A DNA stretch of 6,559 nt from Helicobacteraceae bacterium (GCA_027061425.1 JALSUN010000200.1:1-6559); one strand, 5' to 3'. Counted from the stretch's first letter, positions 1 to 6,072 are shown. Made by a program: numbers and translations. The notes: generated by a model from the letters alone, not told the origin.

Positions 1-318
1 AGCCTGCAAAAGTGCTATAGACCAAAAAACAATTTGAAAACTGCGTTTGGTCGTTTTATGCCAAAAAAGTTGCTGTGCAGCTATAGCTGCCGGTGTCGCG
101 CCGATGGCGACTAAAATATGCAAGATGTTTTCGGGAACTCTGTGCCATGATTTTAGCGCGGCCAGTTTGTCGTAACTGTAAAAGAGAAAACCTAAAATGT
201 TAATGGTAAGCAGATGCGCCCAGATACTTGGCATATGCAGACGCAATTTAAAAAAGAAAAAGAGCAGACCAAAAGAGATGGTACTGATAAGCGCAAAGCG
301 TAAAAAACTTGGGTTCAT
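1..318 (-). CDS. DUF1294 family membrane protein, C-terminus cut off by the window edge
   Basis: The reading frame is open from an ATG at 318-316 through position 1, giving 106 codons with no stop, so the C-terminus lies outside the window. Family signatures of DUF1294 are visible: 'YDKLAA' at about residues 50-55, 'RVPENILHILVAIGA' at about 60-74, and 'HKTTKRSFQIVFW' at about 88-100. Predicted membrane segments fall at about residues 6-24, 31-48, 64-80 and 96-106 onward, so it is an inner-membrane protein. Some members of this family carry an N-terminal cold-shock domain; this one begins directly with a membrane helix. The start lies 3 nt after the stop of the upstream small gene, with an 'AGGTG' motif touching the ATG, which suggests co-transcription and translational coupling. 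The biochemical function of DUF1294 proteins is not known to me. The family assignment is by recognised motif pattern and is fairly sure. Confidence 0.8.
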   Translation of the reverse strand, partial: MNPSFLRFALISTISFGLLFFFFKLRLHMPSIWAHLLTINILGFLFYSYDKLAALKSWHRVPENILHILVAIGATPAAIAAQQLFWHKTTKRSFQIVFWSIALLQA

Positions 319-321
319 CAC

Positions 322-519
322 CTACTCTTGTTTAAAACGGCACTCACCTACTGTGATAACCTTACCGTTTTGAGTAGCACTTTTCACGTATTCTAAAGTC
401 CCTTTGCCATCGCCCATTTTCATCTCATCATCTATAAGACGAATAGCTTCTGTCTCACTCACTTGTGTCCATGTTTTCTCATAAAGAAATTGTGTCATTA
501 ATTGTTTCTGTTTTTTCAT
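322..519 (-). CDS. Small hypothetical protein (65 aa)
   Basis: I do not recognise this protein. It is short, soluble and charged, with no signal peptide or membrane segment. The sequence reads as a small folded domain: a basic N-terminus, 'KTWTQVSETEAIRLIDDEM' as a probable helix, a central 'GDGKGTLEYVK' and a C-terminal strand 'KVITVGECRF' with a single Cys at residue 59. It sits immediately upstream of the DUF1294 gene, 3 nt between stop and start, so the two are probably one operon. No Shine-Dalgarno precedes the first ATG (519-517), and a second in-frame ATG lies at codon 8 ('MTQFLYEK'). The likely -10 box is only about 12-17 nt from the first ATG, so either translation is nearly leaderless or codon 8 is the true start. 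Its coding look, position and coupling support a real gene, but the start is uncertain. Confidence 0.6.
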   Translation of the reverse strand: MKKQKQLMTQFLYEKTWTQVSETEAIRLIDDEMKMGDGKGTLEYVKSATQNGKVITVGECRFKQE

Positions 520-530
520 ATTGCAATGAT

Positions 531-536
531 ATAATA
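531..536 (-). promoter_or_regulatory. Candidate -10 box for the small gene/DUF1294 operon
   Basis: On the minus strand the sequence reads TATTAT followed by ATC, in a very AT-rich stretch. There is no convincing -35 hexamer, which is usual for Campylobacterota sigma-70 promoters. If used, transcription would start within a few bases of the first ATG of the 65-aa gene. This is a weak call because the whole region is AT-rich. Confidence 0.3.
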
Positions 537-590
537 AGTTTTATTAAGTAAATAGTTATTTATCTGCTCATGAGACTTTCTCTGTAAATT

Positions 591-596
591 TATATT
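591..596 (+). promoter_or_regulatory. Possible -10 box upstream of the response regulator
   Basis: TATATT lies just left of the inverted-repeat element. If it is used, transcription would begin inside the left arm of that element and the whole element would be in the 5' untranslated RNA of the response regulator gene. No -35 hexamer is convincing, so this is low confidence. Confidence 0.25.
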
Positions 597-599
597 CAT

Positions 600-682
600 G
601 TCATTCCTGCGCAGGCGGGAATCCACGAGTTACTATTACTTGAAAATCACAATGTGTAGATTCCTGCCTTCGCAGGAATGAC
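600..682. repeat. REPIN-like inverted-repeat element (two facing REP-like hairpins)
   Basis: The arms at 600-625 and 657-682 are inverted copies matching at 23 of 26 positions, and both begin GTCATTCCTGCG at their outer ends. Each arm is itself a hairpin. The right arm has a perfect 8-bp stem (660-667 with 672-679, loop CTTC). The left arm has an 8-bp stem with one G-U pair (603-610 with 615-622). A 31-bp spacer at 626-656 separates them. The pattern ATTCC-N10-GGAAT, GC-richer than its surroundings, matches the REP/REPIN and dRS3 class of short dispersed repeats, which are typically mobilised in trans by REP-associated tyrosine transposases (family knowledge). No transposase is in the window. 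The element ends 4 nt before the Shine-Dalgarno of the response regulator gene. Confidence 0.75.
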
Positions 683-686
683 GTAA

Positions 687-692
687 AAGGAA
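687..692 (+). promoter_or_regulatory. Ribosome binding site that fixes the TTG start
   Basis: AAGGAA lies 5 nt upstream of TTG at 698-700. The frame has no ATG or GTG between the upstream stop (641-643) and this TTG, and the next in-frame ATG is codon 62, inside the receiver domain. The TTG is therefore the supported start. Confidence 0.7.
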
Positions 693-697
693 TAGAT

Positions 698-1399
698 TTG
701 CAAAAAGAGCTGCTTAAAGACCTCAGAATATTATATGTTGAAGATGAAGAAGATGTCCGCCGTAATGCAGTAGAATATCTTAAACGTATCACTAAAGAAG
801 TCTTAGAAGCAGGTGACGGTAAAGAGGCTATTAAAGTCTGGGCAGAAGAGAAACCTGACATCATCATCACCGATATCAGTATGCCAAGACTTAACGGTCT
901 TGACATGGCACGCTACATTCGTTCAAAAGACCAAGATGTACAGATTATTATTGCAACTGCCTACACTGACACAGAGTACCTGATGCAAGCAGTAGAGTTG
1001 AACCTTGTAAAATATATGGTCAAACCCATCACAAAAGAGAAACTCCTAAATGCCCTCAGTCAGTCTGTAGAGAAGATCAAAGATCAGAGTAAATTTAGCC
1101 TCAAACTAACTGAAACCTGTGAGTACAATGCCTATACACAGAGTATAACAAACAGAGGTGAAGTCATAAAACTCACGAAAAATGAACTCTTGTTTCTTGA
1201 CCTTCTAGCCCACCACTTTAAACGCCCGCTCTCTTACCAAGAGATAGAAGACGCCATCTGGCCTTATGAAGGTATGAGTTCTGACGCCATTCGCTCACTG
1301 GTCAGAGGACTTCGAAAAAAACTCCCAGATAATGTCATAGAAAACATCTCAGGCATGGGATATAAACTCAATATTAATGTGAAAAACAGTGATAAGTAA
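698..1399 (+). CDS. OmpR/PhoB-type response regulator (receiver + winged helix)
   Basis: This is a 233-aa two-component transcription regulator. The receiver domain spans about residues 8-125 and has all the expected residues: acidic pocket E15/D16, phosphoacceptor D59 in 'IIITDISMP', T87, the switch aromatic Y106, and K109 in 'KP'. The C-terminal Trans_reg_C winged helix (about 135-226) shows 'LTKNELLFLDLL', 'YQEIEDAIWP', the recognition-helix region 'SDAIRSLVRGLRKKLP' and the wing 'ENISGMGYKLN'. Length is normal for the family. It starts at TTG, chosen because of the AAGGAA site 5 nt upstream and the lack of any alternative. Its immediate neighbours downstream are two envelope genes. The only kinase nearby is encoded convergently at 2854-4731 and is a plausible partner by proximity. 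Targets cannot be told from the sequence. A REPIN-like element occupies its immediate upstream region. Confidence 0.93.
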   Translation: MQKELLKDLRILYVEDEEDVRRNAVEYLKRITKEVLEAGDGKEAIKVWAEEKPDIIITDISMPRLNGLDMARYIRSKDQDVQIIIATAYTDTEYLMQAVELNLVKYMVKPITKEKLLNALSQSVEKIKDQSKFSLKLTETCEYNAYTQSITNRGEVIKLTKNELLFLDLLAHHFKRPLSYQEIEDAIWPYEGMSSDAIRSLVRGLRKKLPDNVIENISGMGYKLNINVKNSDK

Positions 1400-1436
1400 T
1401 ATAAATCTATTAAGTATATACATATATCAATAAGGT

Positions 1437-1442
1437 TATAAT
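1437..1442 (+). promoter_or_regulatory. -10 box for the outer-membrane protein gene
   Basis: A perfect TATAAT followed by TTCGC lies 26 nt upstream of the ATG, in the 69-bp gap after the response regulator. No good -35 is present, but the upstream stretch is strongly AT-rich, typical of Campylobacterota sigma-70 promoters. The same TATAATT-CGC layout recurs before the helicase leader at 6135. Confidence 0.6.
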
Positions 1443-1458
1443 TTCGCATTAAAATTTC

Positions 1459-1463
1459 AGGAG
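1459..1463 (+). promoter_or_regulatory. Ribosome binding site deciding the start at 1469
   Basis: AGGAG lies 5 nt before ATG 1469-1471. An in-frame GTG at 1463-1465 overlaps this site and so cannot be the start; the ATG two codons later is the correct one. Confidence 0.8.
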
Positions 1464-1468
1464 TGAAA

Positions 1469-2224
1469 ATGAAAATATTTAGAAACTTAGCAGTTGCATT
1501 GCTATTAGCAACACCAGCAGTTCTTAGTGCAGGTGGAATTGGTCTTTATGTGCCAATTGATTTGGGAAGTACGGAAAAGGTTACCGTAACACCTGACGGA
1601 GGTTTGTTGGATGGTAAGAAGTATGATAAAACCACTGATTATAACTCTGCAGTAGGTTTTGGACTAACGTATGACAGTAACCTCGGTAAAGACAACCTTT
1701 TTAACTATCGTCTGGGCCTAGAATGGATGACACGTACTATAGACACAATCTCAGCAAATGGATATTCTGGTAGTTGTAAAGGCAACGGTTGTGATATGAG
1801 TCGATTTCAAATCGTTCAAACTTTTGGTTTTGGCGTATTTAGAACAGAGTTGGTACGTTTATGGGTAGGTCCACGTATCAACCTTGGATACAACAAGCAA
1901 ACATATTCTGTTGGTAACGATTCAGTCACTGAGCTAAATTTTGAAGCAGGTATCGCTCCTGCAGTAGGGGTCAACCTTAACTTTGGTCGTTACTTTGCTG
2001 TAGCGGCAGACCTCGATTACCGATTTGCTGGCATTGGTGGTGCAACATCGGGAAGTACCAGTTCATCTACAGGAACAAATACTTACTCAGGTTCTAATAA
2101 CGGTGCTTCATTGCGTGTTTATGCTATCTTAAAATTTGGTGAGGACTTCCGTGAAGGTGGTTCCCAACAACAAGAAGACAACTCTCAGACACAACAATTT
2201 CTAGACAGTGATACACAACAGTAA
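1469..2224 (+). CDS. Secreted probable outer-membrane beta-barrel protein
   Basis: The 251-aa product begins with a classic signal peptide: basic 'MKIFRN', a hydrophobic core, and probable cleavage after 'VLSA' at residue 21. The mature part alternates amphipathic strands rich in aromatics and glycine, for example 'AVGFGLTY', 'YRLGLEWM', 'FQIVQTFGFGVF', 'VGPRINLGY', 'NFEAGIAPAVGVNLNF', 'AVAADLDYRF' and 'LRVYAILKFG'. This fits a small barrel of about eight strands of the OmpX/OmpA-like kind. Residues about 192-214 are a Ser/Thr/Gly-rich stretch, probably an external loop. Two cysteines (about 103 and 108) may form a small disulfide loop. The last 20 or so residues after the final strand are Gln-rich and hydrophilic, so the protein does not end in the aromatic residue typical of barrel proteins. 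I cannot name a specific family. It has its own promoter and may be a target of the adjacent regulator; that is speculation. Confidence 0.75.
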   Translation: MKIFRNLAVALLLATPAVLSAGGIGLYVPIDLGSTEKVTVTPDGGLLDGKKYDKTTDYNSAVGFGLTYDSNLGKDNLFNYRLGLEWMTRTIDTISANGYSGSCKGNGCDMSRFQIVQTFGFGVFRTELVRLWVGPRINLGYNKQTYSVGNDSVTELNFEAGIAPAVGVNLNFGRYFAVAADLDYRFAGIGGATSGSTSSSTGTNTYSGSNNGASLRVYAILKFGEDFREGGSQQQEDNSQTQQFLDSDTQQ

Positions 2225-2236
2225 CACTGCTTTTTC

Positions 2237-2262
2237 TATTCAGATGGATCTCCATCTGAATA
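2237..2262 (+). terminator. Strong hairpin after the outer-membrane protein gene
   Basis: A perfect inverted repeat of 12 bases per arm (2237-2248 with 2251-2262; realistically 11 bp with a 4-nt loop) begins 13 nt after the stop codon. It is not followed by a clean U-tract (next is CCTAAAACTTCCCTTTT), so it may be a weak terminator or a 3'-end-stabilising structure rather than a textbook intrinsic terminator. Confidence 0.5.
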
Positions 2263-2329
2263 CCTAAAACTTCCCTTTTAATCTTTAACTCTACAACTTT
2301 GCTTTATATAATTATCAGATGTAATTACT

Positions 2330-2335
2330 TATAAT
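2330..2335 (+). promoter_or_regulatory. -10 box for the lipoprotein gene
   Basis: A perfect TATAAT lies 20 nt upstream of the start codon, in an AT-rich context with no clear -35. Between it and the ATG is a strong ribosome binding site, AAGGAG at 2345-2350, 5 nt before ATG 2356. The preceding hairpin at 2237-2262 separates this unit from the upstream gene. Confidence 0.55.
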
Positions 2336-2355
2336 CAAAATATTAAGGAGAACAG

Positions 2356-2850
2356 ATGAAACTTTTATATTCTCTTAGTGCTACTCTTGCTATTATTACT
2401 TTAACTGCATGTGGAGGTTCCTCACCTAAAGTTGTACCAGTAACACCCATACTAAAGCCTGCACCTGTTGCCAAAAGTACTAAAGATTTACATGAGAACA
2501 TTGTACTCTTGGCCAAGTATAAAAAGTACCAGATCCTAAAAGACAACCATGAAAACAACTTGCGTATAAAGTATGATCGTATGCAGACTGATAGAAAGAC
2601 AAAAAAGGTTACACTACACTCAAGTATCACCTATGATGTCAAAAACAGTGATAAGGACTATACCTTCTCTTATGTAGACAGTACCAACCTTGGATATAAT
2701 GAGCATAACATCAGCAGTGCCTACCTAAGATATGTCAACATGTTTGACAGTACCTTAAAACGTATGTACAAAGACCCTGCATACCTTGAGCGTATGAAAA
2801 ATATCGTTGCAGGTTTAAATCCTGATGGGACACCAAAAGCTGTAAAATAG
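2356..2850 (+). CDS. Small hypothetical lipoprotein
   Basis: The 164-aa product has a lipoprotein signal: 'MKLLYSLSATLAIITLTAC', with lipobox L-T-A-C and lipidated Cys19. Gly at the +2 position, rather than Asp, fits sorting to the outer membrane if E. coli rules hold. Residues about 22-40 form a proline/lysine-rich linker ('VVPVTPILKPAPVAK'). The mature domain (about 42-164) is charged and Tyr-rich, with strand-like 'KKVTLHSSITYDV' and 'DYTFSYVDS' and a C-terminal helical part 'LRYVNMFDSTLKRMYKD'. I do not recognise the family. It starts at an ATG with an AAGGAG site, follows the barrel protein gene with its own -10 box, and ends 3 nt from the convergent kinase gene. It shares a 20-nt near-identical stretch with the end of the response regulator gene (2636-2655 versus 1377-1396). 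Confidence 0.8.
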   Translation: MKLLYSLSATLAIITLTACGGSSPKVVPVTPILKPAPVAKSTKDLHENIVLLAKYKKYQILKDNHENNLRIKYDRMQTDRKTKKVTLHSSITYDVKNSDKDYTFSYVDSTNLGYNEHNISSAYLRYVNMFDSTLKRMYKDPAYLERMKNIVAGLNPDGTPKAVK

Positions 2851-2853
2851 TGT

Positions 2854-4731
2854 CTACTCTCTTATAAACAGGGAGATTTTAAAACATGCCCCATCATCGT
2901 TGTTATAGACACTTAAATTTCCATGGAGATGTTCTTGAACAATTGTTTTGGCCATATAAAGACCAAGTCCTGTACCACTCTTTTCACCCTTAGTTGTAAA
3001 GTAAGGTTCAAAGATCTTTTCTTGGATAGAAGTACTGACACCTGTTGCATTGTCACAGACTAAGATAACAACATAATGCTCCTCTTTTTGGACACGTACA
3101 GTAATAAGAGGATCAGCAACATCCGCCATCACTAAAGCATCTTTTGCATTAGCCAGTAGATTAAGGATCACCTGTATTAACTCATTACGGTACAACATCA
3201 AAGAGACATCACAATCATAATCTATCTTTAATGCTATCTTATGCGATTCGAGTGATTTTTTAATCAAGGAGATGGTCTTCTCAACCACTTCACACACCTG
3301 CTCTTGACTCTCTTCTTTGTCTGGTTTAAAAAAATTTTTGAAATCATCTATAGTATGAGACATGTATTCTAAAAGCTTGGTCCCCTCTTTGACCTTCTCA
3401 TCCATATATTTTGGTGTCATCTCTTTATACTCATAAGCCGACTCTATGTTCATCAAAACATAAGACATCTGGTTGAGTGGTTGACGCCACTGGTGGGCTA
3501 TCATACTGATCATGTCCCCCATAGCTGCCATTTTAGACTGCTGTATCAGCATCTTCTCTTTTTCTCGTTGGGCAAAAAGTGCTTTCTCTACACGTTCTTC
3601 TAAAGAGTTGTTAAGCTCACGCAGCTCCAATTCTTGTACATCTAACTCTCTACGATACTCTTCGATAATGACAATAATACGTCTTGAGACAATAAAAGTC
3701 AACACACCTACAAGAAAGGCAATGATCGCTGAGGCAATGATGACAAAATTCACCTCTTCATCAAAATTATCTCTAACCTTCTGTTGCTGTTGATGCAACA
3801 TAGCGTCAAAGTAAGCTTTTTTGAAGCCATAAATGATGTGCCAGTTAAAAGGTTCAAAGTACTTAACATAGACATGCGCACTCTCTTTTGGAAGTTCTAA
3901 CCAGCCATCTTTTTCTGCCAAATGCTTCTGCATTAAGGCTATAACTGATGTAGAAAGTTCACTGCTGTTTGTCTCAGAGATATAGAGGGGACGGTTCTTT
4001 TCAAATATAGCAATATACCCTGAACCATTACGGGGTGCTTGTTTAATAAGTTTTAAAAGTGCCTTTTTTTTCTTTGTAAGTGTTCGCTCATGGTGAATAC
4101 CACTGCCAAAAAACCAGTGATAATGACCAAAGTCCTTCACTTTAATGGTCTGTATCCCTGTCTCTGCTCTAAAGCGGGTATTAATATAACCTTCACCATA
4201 TTTTCGAACTTTTTGGATCTCTTCTAGCACCACTGCACGACCATCTACATCTTCCCAACCCGAAAGGTTACGTCTTTTTAGATCCTGTGAACCCGAAACG
4301 ATGCTGTTACCTTCATAGTCTGTAATAAAAATATAGTTCTTTTCACCGTACCAACTCATAGCACTCAAGGCATCAATAATACGTTCTTGAACGTCATGTC
4401 TTGAAAGTTTATGATGGTATTTATCGTATATAGTATTGGCAGTGTTACAAGCCAACTTGAGACGTTCATCCAGAGTCACCTTGATATCTGCTTCTAAGTT
4501 ATTATGTATAAACTGGGCCAATGTATTGATATCTTTTACATACACTTCACCTTGACGCTTCTGTCCAGAGATATACTCAGACATATAACGCTCAGCATTG
4601 GCCTTAAAATAAAAATTCATCTTGTCTATATAGAAAGAGGTAATGACCACAGTGAGCATGGCAAGGGCGACAAGAGGTGTAATGATAATAAGACGCAGTG
4701 TCCAGCGTTCACCTAAGTTTCTAATCATCAT
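2854..4731 (-). CDS. Membrane sensor histidine kinase with Cache-type periplasmic sensor
   Basis: The product is 625 aa counted from the first ATG. Membrane segments lie at about 13-34 and 328-349 and enclose about 290 periplasmic residues that look like a double Cache sensor: membrane-distal part with 'NYIFITDYEGNSIVSG' (132-147) and 'WFFGSGIH' (206-213), membrane-proximal part with 'GSGYIAIFEKNRPLYIS' (236-252) and 'FNWHIIYGF' (295-303). A coiled coil (about 355-400) without an obvious HAMP leads to the H-box 'AHQWRQPLN', with phosphoacceptor H413. The ATPase domain has N-box 'NLLANAKDA' (N524/N528), G1 'CDNATG' (559-564), F-box 'IFEPYFTTK' and G2 'GTGLGL' (586-591). It therefore autophosphorylates and passes phosphate to a response regulator, possibly the one at 698-1399. 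The ligand is unknown. The first ATG is only 3 nt from AGGAG, so the second ATG (4728) may be the true start. It overlaps rmuC. Confidence 0.93.
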   Translation of the reverse strand: MMIRNLGERWTLRLIIITPLVALAMLTVVITSFYIDKMNFYFKANAERYMSEYISGQKRQGEVYVKDINTLAQFIHNNLEADIKVTLDERLKLACNTANTIYDKYHHKLSRHDVQERIIDALSAMSWYGEKNYIFITDYEGNSIVSGSQDLKRRNLSGWEDVDGRAVVLEEIQKVRKYGEGYINTRFRAETGIQTIKVKDFGHYHWFFGSGIHHERTLTKKKKALLKLIKQAPRNGSGYIAIFEKNRPLYISETNSSELSTSVIALMQKHLAEKDGWLELPKESAHVYVKYFEPFNWHIIYGFKKAYFDAMLHQQQQKVRDNFDEEVNFVIIASAIIAFLVGVLTFIVSRRIIVIIEEYRRELDVQELELRELNNSLEERVEKALFAQREKEKMLIQQSKMAAMGDMISMIAHQWRQPLNQMSYVLMNIESAYEYKEMTPKYMDEKVKEGTKLLEYMSHTIDDFKNFFKPDKEESQEQVCEVVEKTISLIKKSLESHKIALKIDYDCDVSLMLYRNELIQVILNLLANAKDALVMADVADPLITVRVQKEEHYVVILVCDNATGVSTSIQEKIFEPYFTTKGEKSGTGLGLYMAKTIVQEHLHGNLSVYNNDDGACFKISLFIRE

Positions 4732-6043
4732 CTTCTCCTAACAGAGGGATCTTCTTTTTGGGTTTTAGACCCAGTTCACGCATCTTCTCAACACGACGTA
4801 ACAAGTTTCCACGACCACTGCTGAGTTTGTTAAAAGCTTTATCATAACTCTCTTGCGTCTTGCCTATCTGCTCCCCTATTTTACTCAAGTCCTCAACAAA
4901 TGCTACAAACTTATCATACAGAGCTTCTGCCTGTTTGGCTATCTCTTGCGCATTCTTTTCTTGACGTTCTGTACGCCAAATATGTTCTATAGTACGGAGT
5001 GTGACCAGCAGTGTAGAGGGACTTACTATCATAATATTTTGTTCATAGGCACGACTAAAGAAGGTGCCATCTTGTTCTAAAGCTAAAAGGAAGGCTCCTT
5101 CTATAGGCATAAACAGTAAAATAAAATCTAAGGTCTCTAAACCTTCTAGTTTTTCATACTTCTTTTCACTTAGACCTTTAACATGAGCATTAATAGAGCT
5201 CAGATGCTGTTTCAAAGCACGTTCTTTCTCTTGGGGTTCTTCTGCACTCATAAAACGTTCATAAGCTACAAGAGATACCTTAGCATCTATGACAATGTCC
5301 TTTTTCTGTGGTAGGTGAATGATAACATCTGGACGTAAGGTGTTACCCTCCTCATTTTTAAAACTGCCCTGTGTCTCATACTCCATCCCTTCACGGAGCC
5401 CAGATGTTTCTAAAATGCGTTCTAAAACCACTTCGCCCCAGTTACCCTGCGTTTTGTTCTCACCTTTCAAGGCATTGGTAAGGTTACGGGCGTCTTGGGT
5501 GATCTGTTCATTAAGCATTCTCAGTTGTGTAAGTTCACTTTTCAATACCGCACGTTCTCTGTTCTCATTTAAAAACCGTTCCTCTGTCTGTTTGGAAAAG
5601 TTTTTGATCTGCTCTCTAAAAGGTTTTAGTAATAGTTCTAAACGTTGGCTTGAACGCTCTTCAAAACCTCTGTTTTTAGATTCAAATATCTCATTGGCCA
5701 GTTCATGGAACTGTACTTTCAAACTCTCTTTTGCTTCATCAAGTAGTTTAATTTTCTCTTCACTACTTCTCTTCTCTTCACTGTTACGAGTCTCTAAAAT
5801 AGCATAGTCACGTTCTATTCCATACTTCTCATCTTCCAAAAGGCGGTAATCTTTTTCTAGGGTATTCTGTTCTAAGCGTAATACTGCATTTTCTGCAGTC
5901 ACACTTTTTATCTTTTCTTCTTGTGAAGCTATATGTACTTTAAGAGCTTGAAATTTGACGAATTTTAAAATATATAAAAGTAAAAACAGCAATGTAAAAA
6001 ATGATAGACTTGCAATAATCATATAAAGATATTCTATAGGCAT
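4721..6043 (-). CDS. rmuC: DNA recombination protein RmuC
   Basis: The 440-aa product has the full RmuC architecture: an N-terminal membrane segment (about 6-27), a long coiled coil (about 35-190), then the RmuC domain (about 195-425). Family marks are 'GNWGEVVLERILE' (200-212), 'RPDVIIHLP' (237-245), 'IVIDAKVSL' (250-258), 'FMPIEGAF' (311-318) and 'GRGNLLRRVEKMRELG' (410-425). The D239...D253-x-K255 pattern fits the PD-(D/E)XK nuclease-like fold proposed for the family. In E. coli, RmuC limits recombination at inverted repeats; the exact reaction is unsettled. Start: ATG 6043-6041 with AAGGA 5 nt upstream. The gene is complete and of usual length. Its 3' end overlaps the start of the sensor kinase gene by 8-11 nt, so the two form an operon, an uncommon partnership with no obvious functional link. 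Confidence 0.95.
   Translation of the reverse strand: MPIEYLYMIIASLSFFTLLFLLLYILKFVKFQALKVHIASQEEKIKSVTAENAVLRLEQNTLEKDYRLLEDEKYGIERDYAILETRNSEEKRSSEEKIKLLDEAKESLKVQFHELANEIFESKNRGFEERSSQRLELLLKPFREQIKNFSKQTEERFLNENRERAVLKSELTQLRMLNEQITQDARNLTNALKGENKTQGNWGEVVLERILETSGLREGMEYETQGSFKNEEGNTLRPDVIIHLPQKKDIVIDAKVSLVAYERFMSAEEPQEKERALKQHLSSINAHVKGLSEKKYEKLEGLETLDFILLFMPIEGAFLLALEQDGTFFSRAYEQNIMIVSPSTLLVTLRTIEHIWRTERQEKNAQEIAKQAEALYDKFVAFVEDLSKIGEQIGKTQESYDKAFNKLSSGRGNLLRRVEKMRELGLKPKKKIPLLGEDDD
4735..4739 (-). promoter_or_regulatory. Ribosome binding site of the kinase, embedded in the end of rmuC
   Basis: On the minus strand AGGAG lies inside the last rmuC codons, 3 nt before the first ATG (4731-4729) and 6 nt before the second (4728-4726). 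The spacing favours the second ATG. Because the site lies within translated rmuC sequence, kinase translation is probably coupled to that of rmuC. Confidence 0.65.
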
Positions 6044-6066
6044 GGAGTTCCTTCTTAATGTGTTAT

Positions 6067-6072
6067 ATTATA
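6067..6072 (-). promoter_or_regulatory. Extended -10 promoter for the rmuC-kinase operon
   Basis: On the minus strand the sequence reads TGC-TATAAT, a perfect -10 hexamer with the TGn extension, 23 nt upstream of the rmuC ATG. No -35 is convincing. It diverges from the helicase promoter about 65 bp away. Confidence 0.6.

Noticed and set aside
601..906. Minus-strand open frame across the repeat and the response regulator
   Set aside because: It runs antisense to a clearly coding receiver domain and through the REPIN-like element; the translation is Ser-rich low-complexity sequence.
1264..1449. 61-codon minus-strand open frame at the end of the response regulator
   Set aside because: It is antisense to the winged-helix domain and the next promoter, and is a hydrophobic low-complexity translation.
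1463..1468. GTG at 1463 as the start of the barrel protein gene
   Set aside because: It overlaps the AGGAG ribosome binding site (1459-1463); the ATG at 1469 has ideal spacing and gives a standard signal peptide.
2343..2630. Minus-strand open frame over the lipoprotein gene
   Set aside because: It lies opposite a gene with a clear lipobox, promoter and ribosome binding site; its own sequence shows no domain.
3512..5080. Plus-strand open frames within the kinase and rmuC (around 3512, 4504, 4853)
   Set aside because: They are antisense to well-supported domains, with no recognisable protein features.
5319..5807. 162-codon plus-strand open frame inside rmuC
   Set aside because: It is the antisense shadow of the rmuC coiled coil, giving Ser/Leu-rich sequence with no ribosome binding site. 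The opposite strand has unmistakable RmuC motifs.
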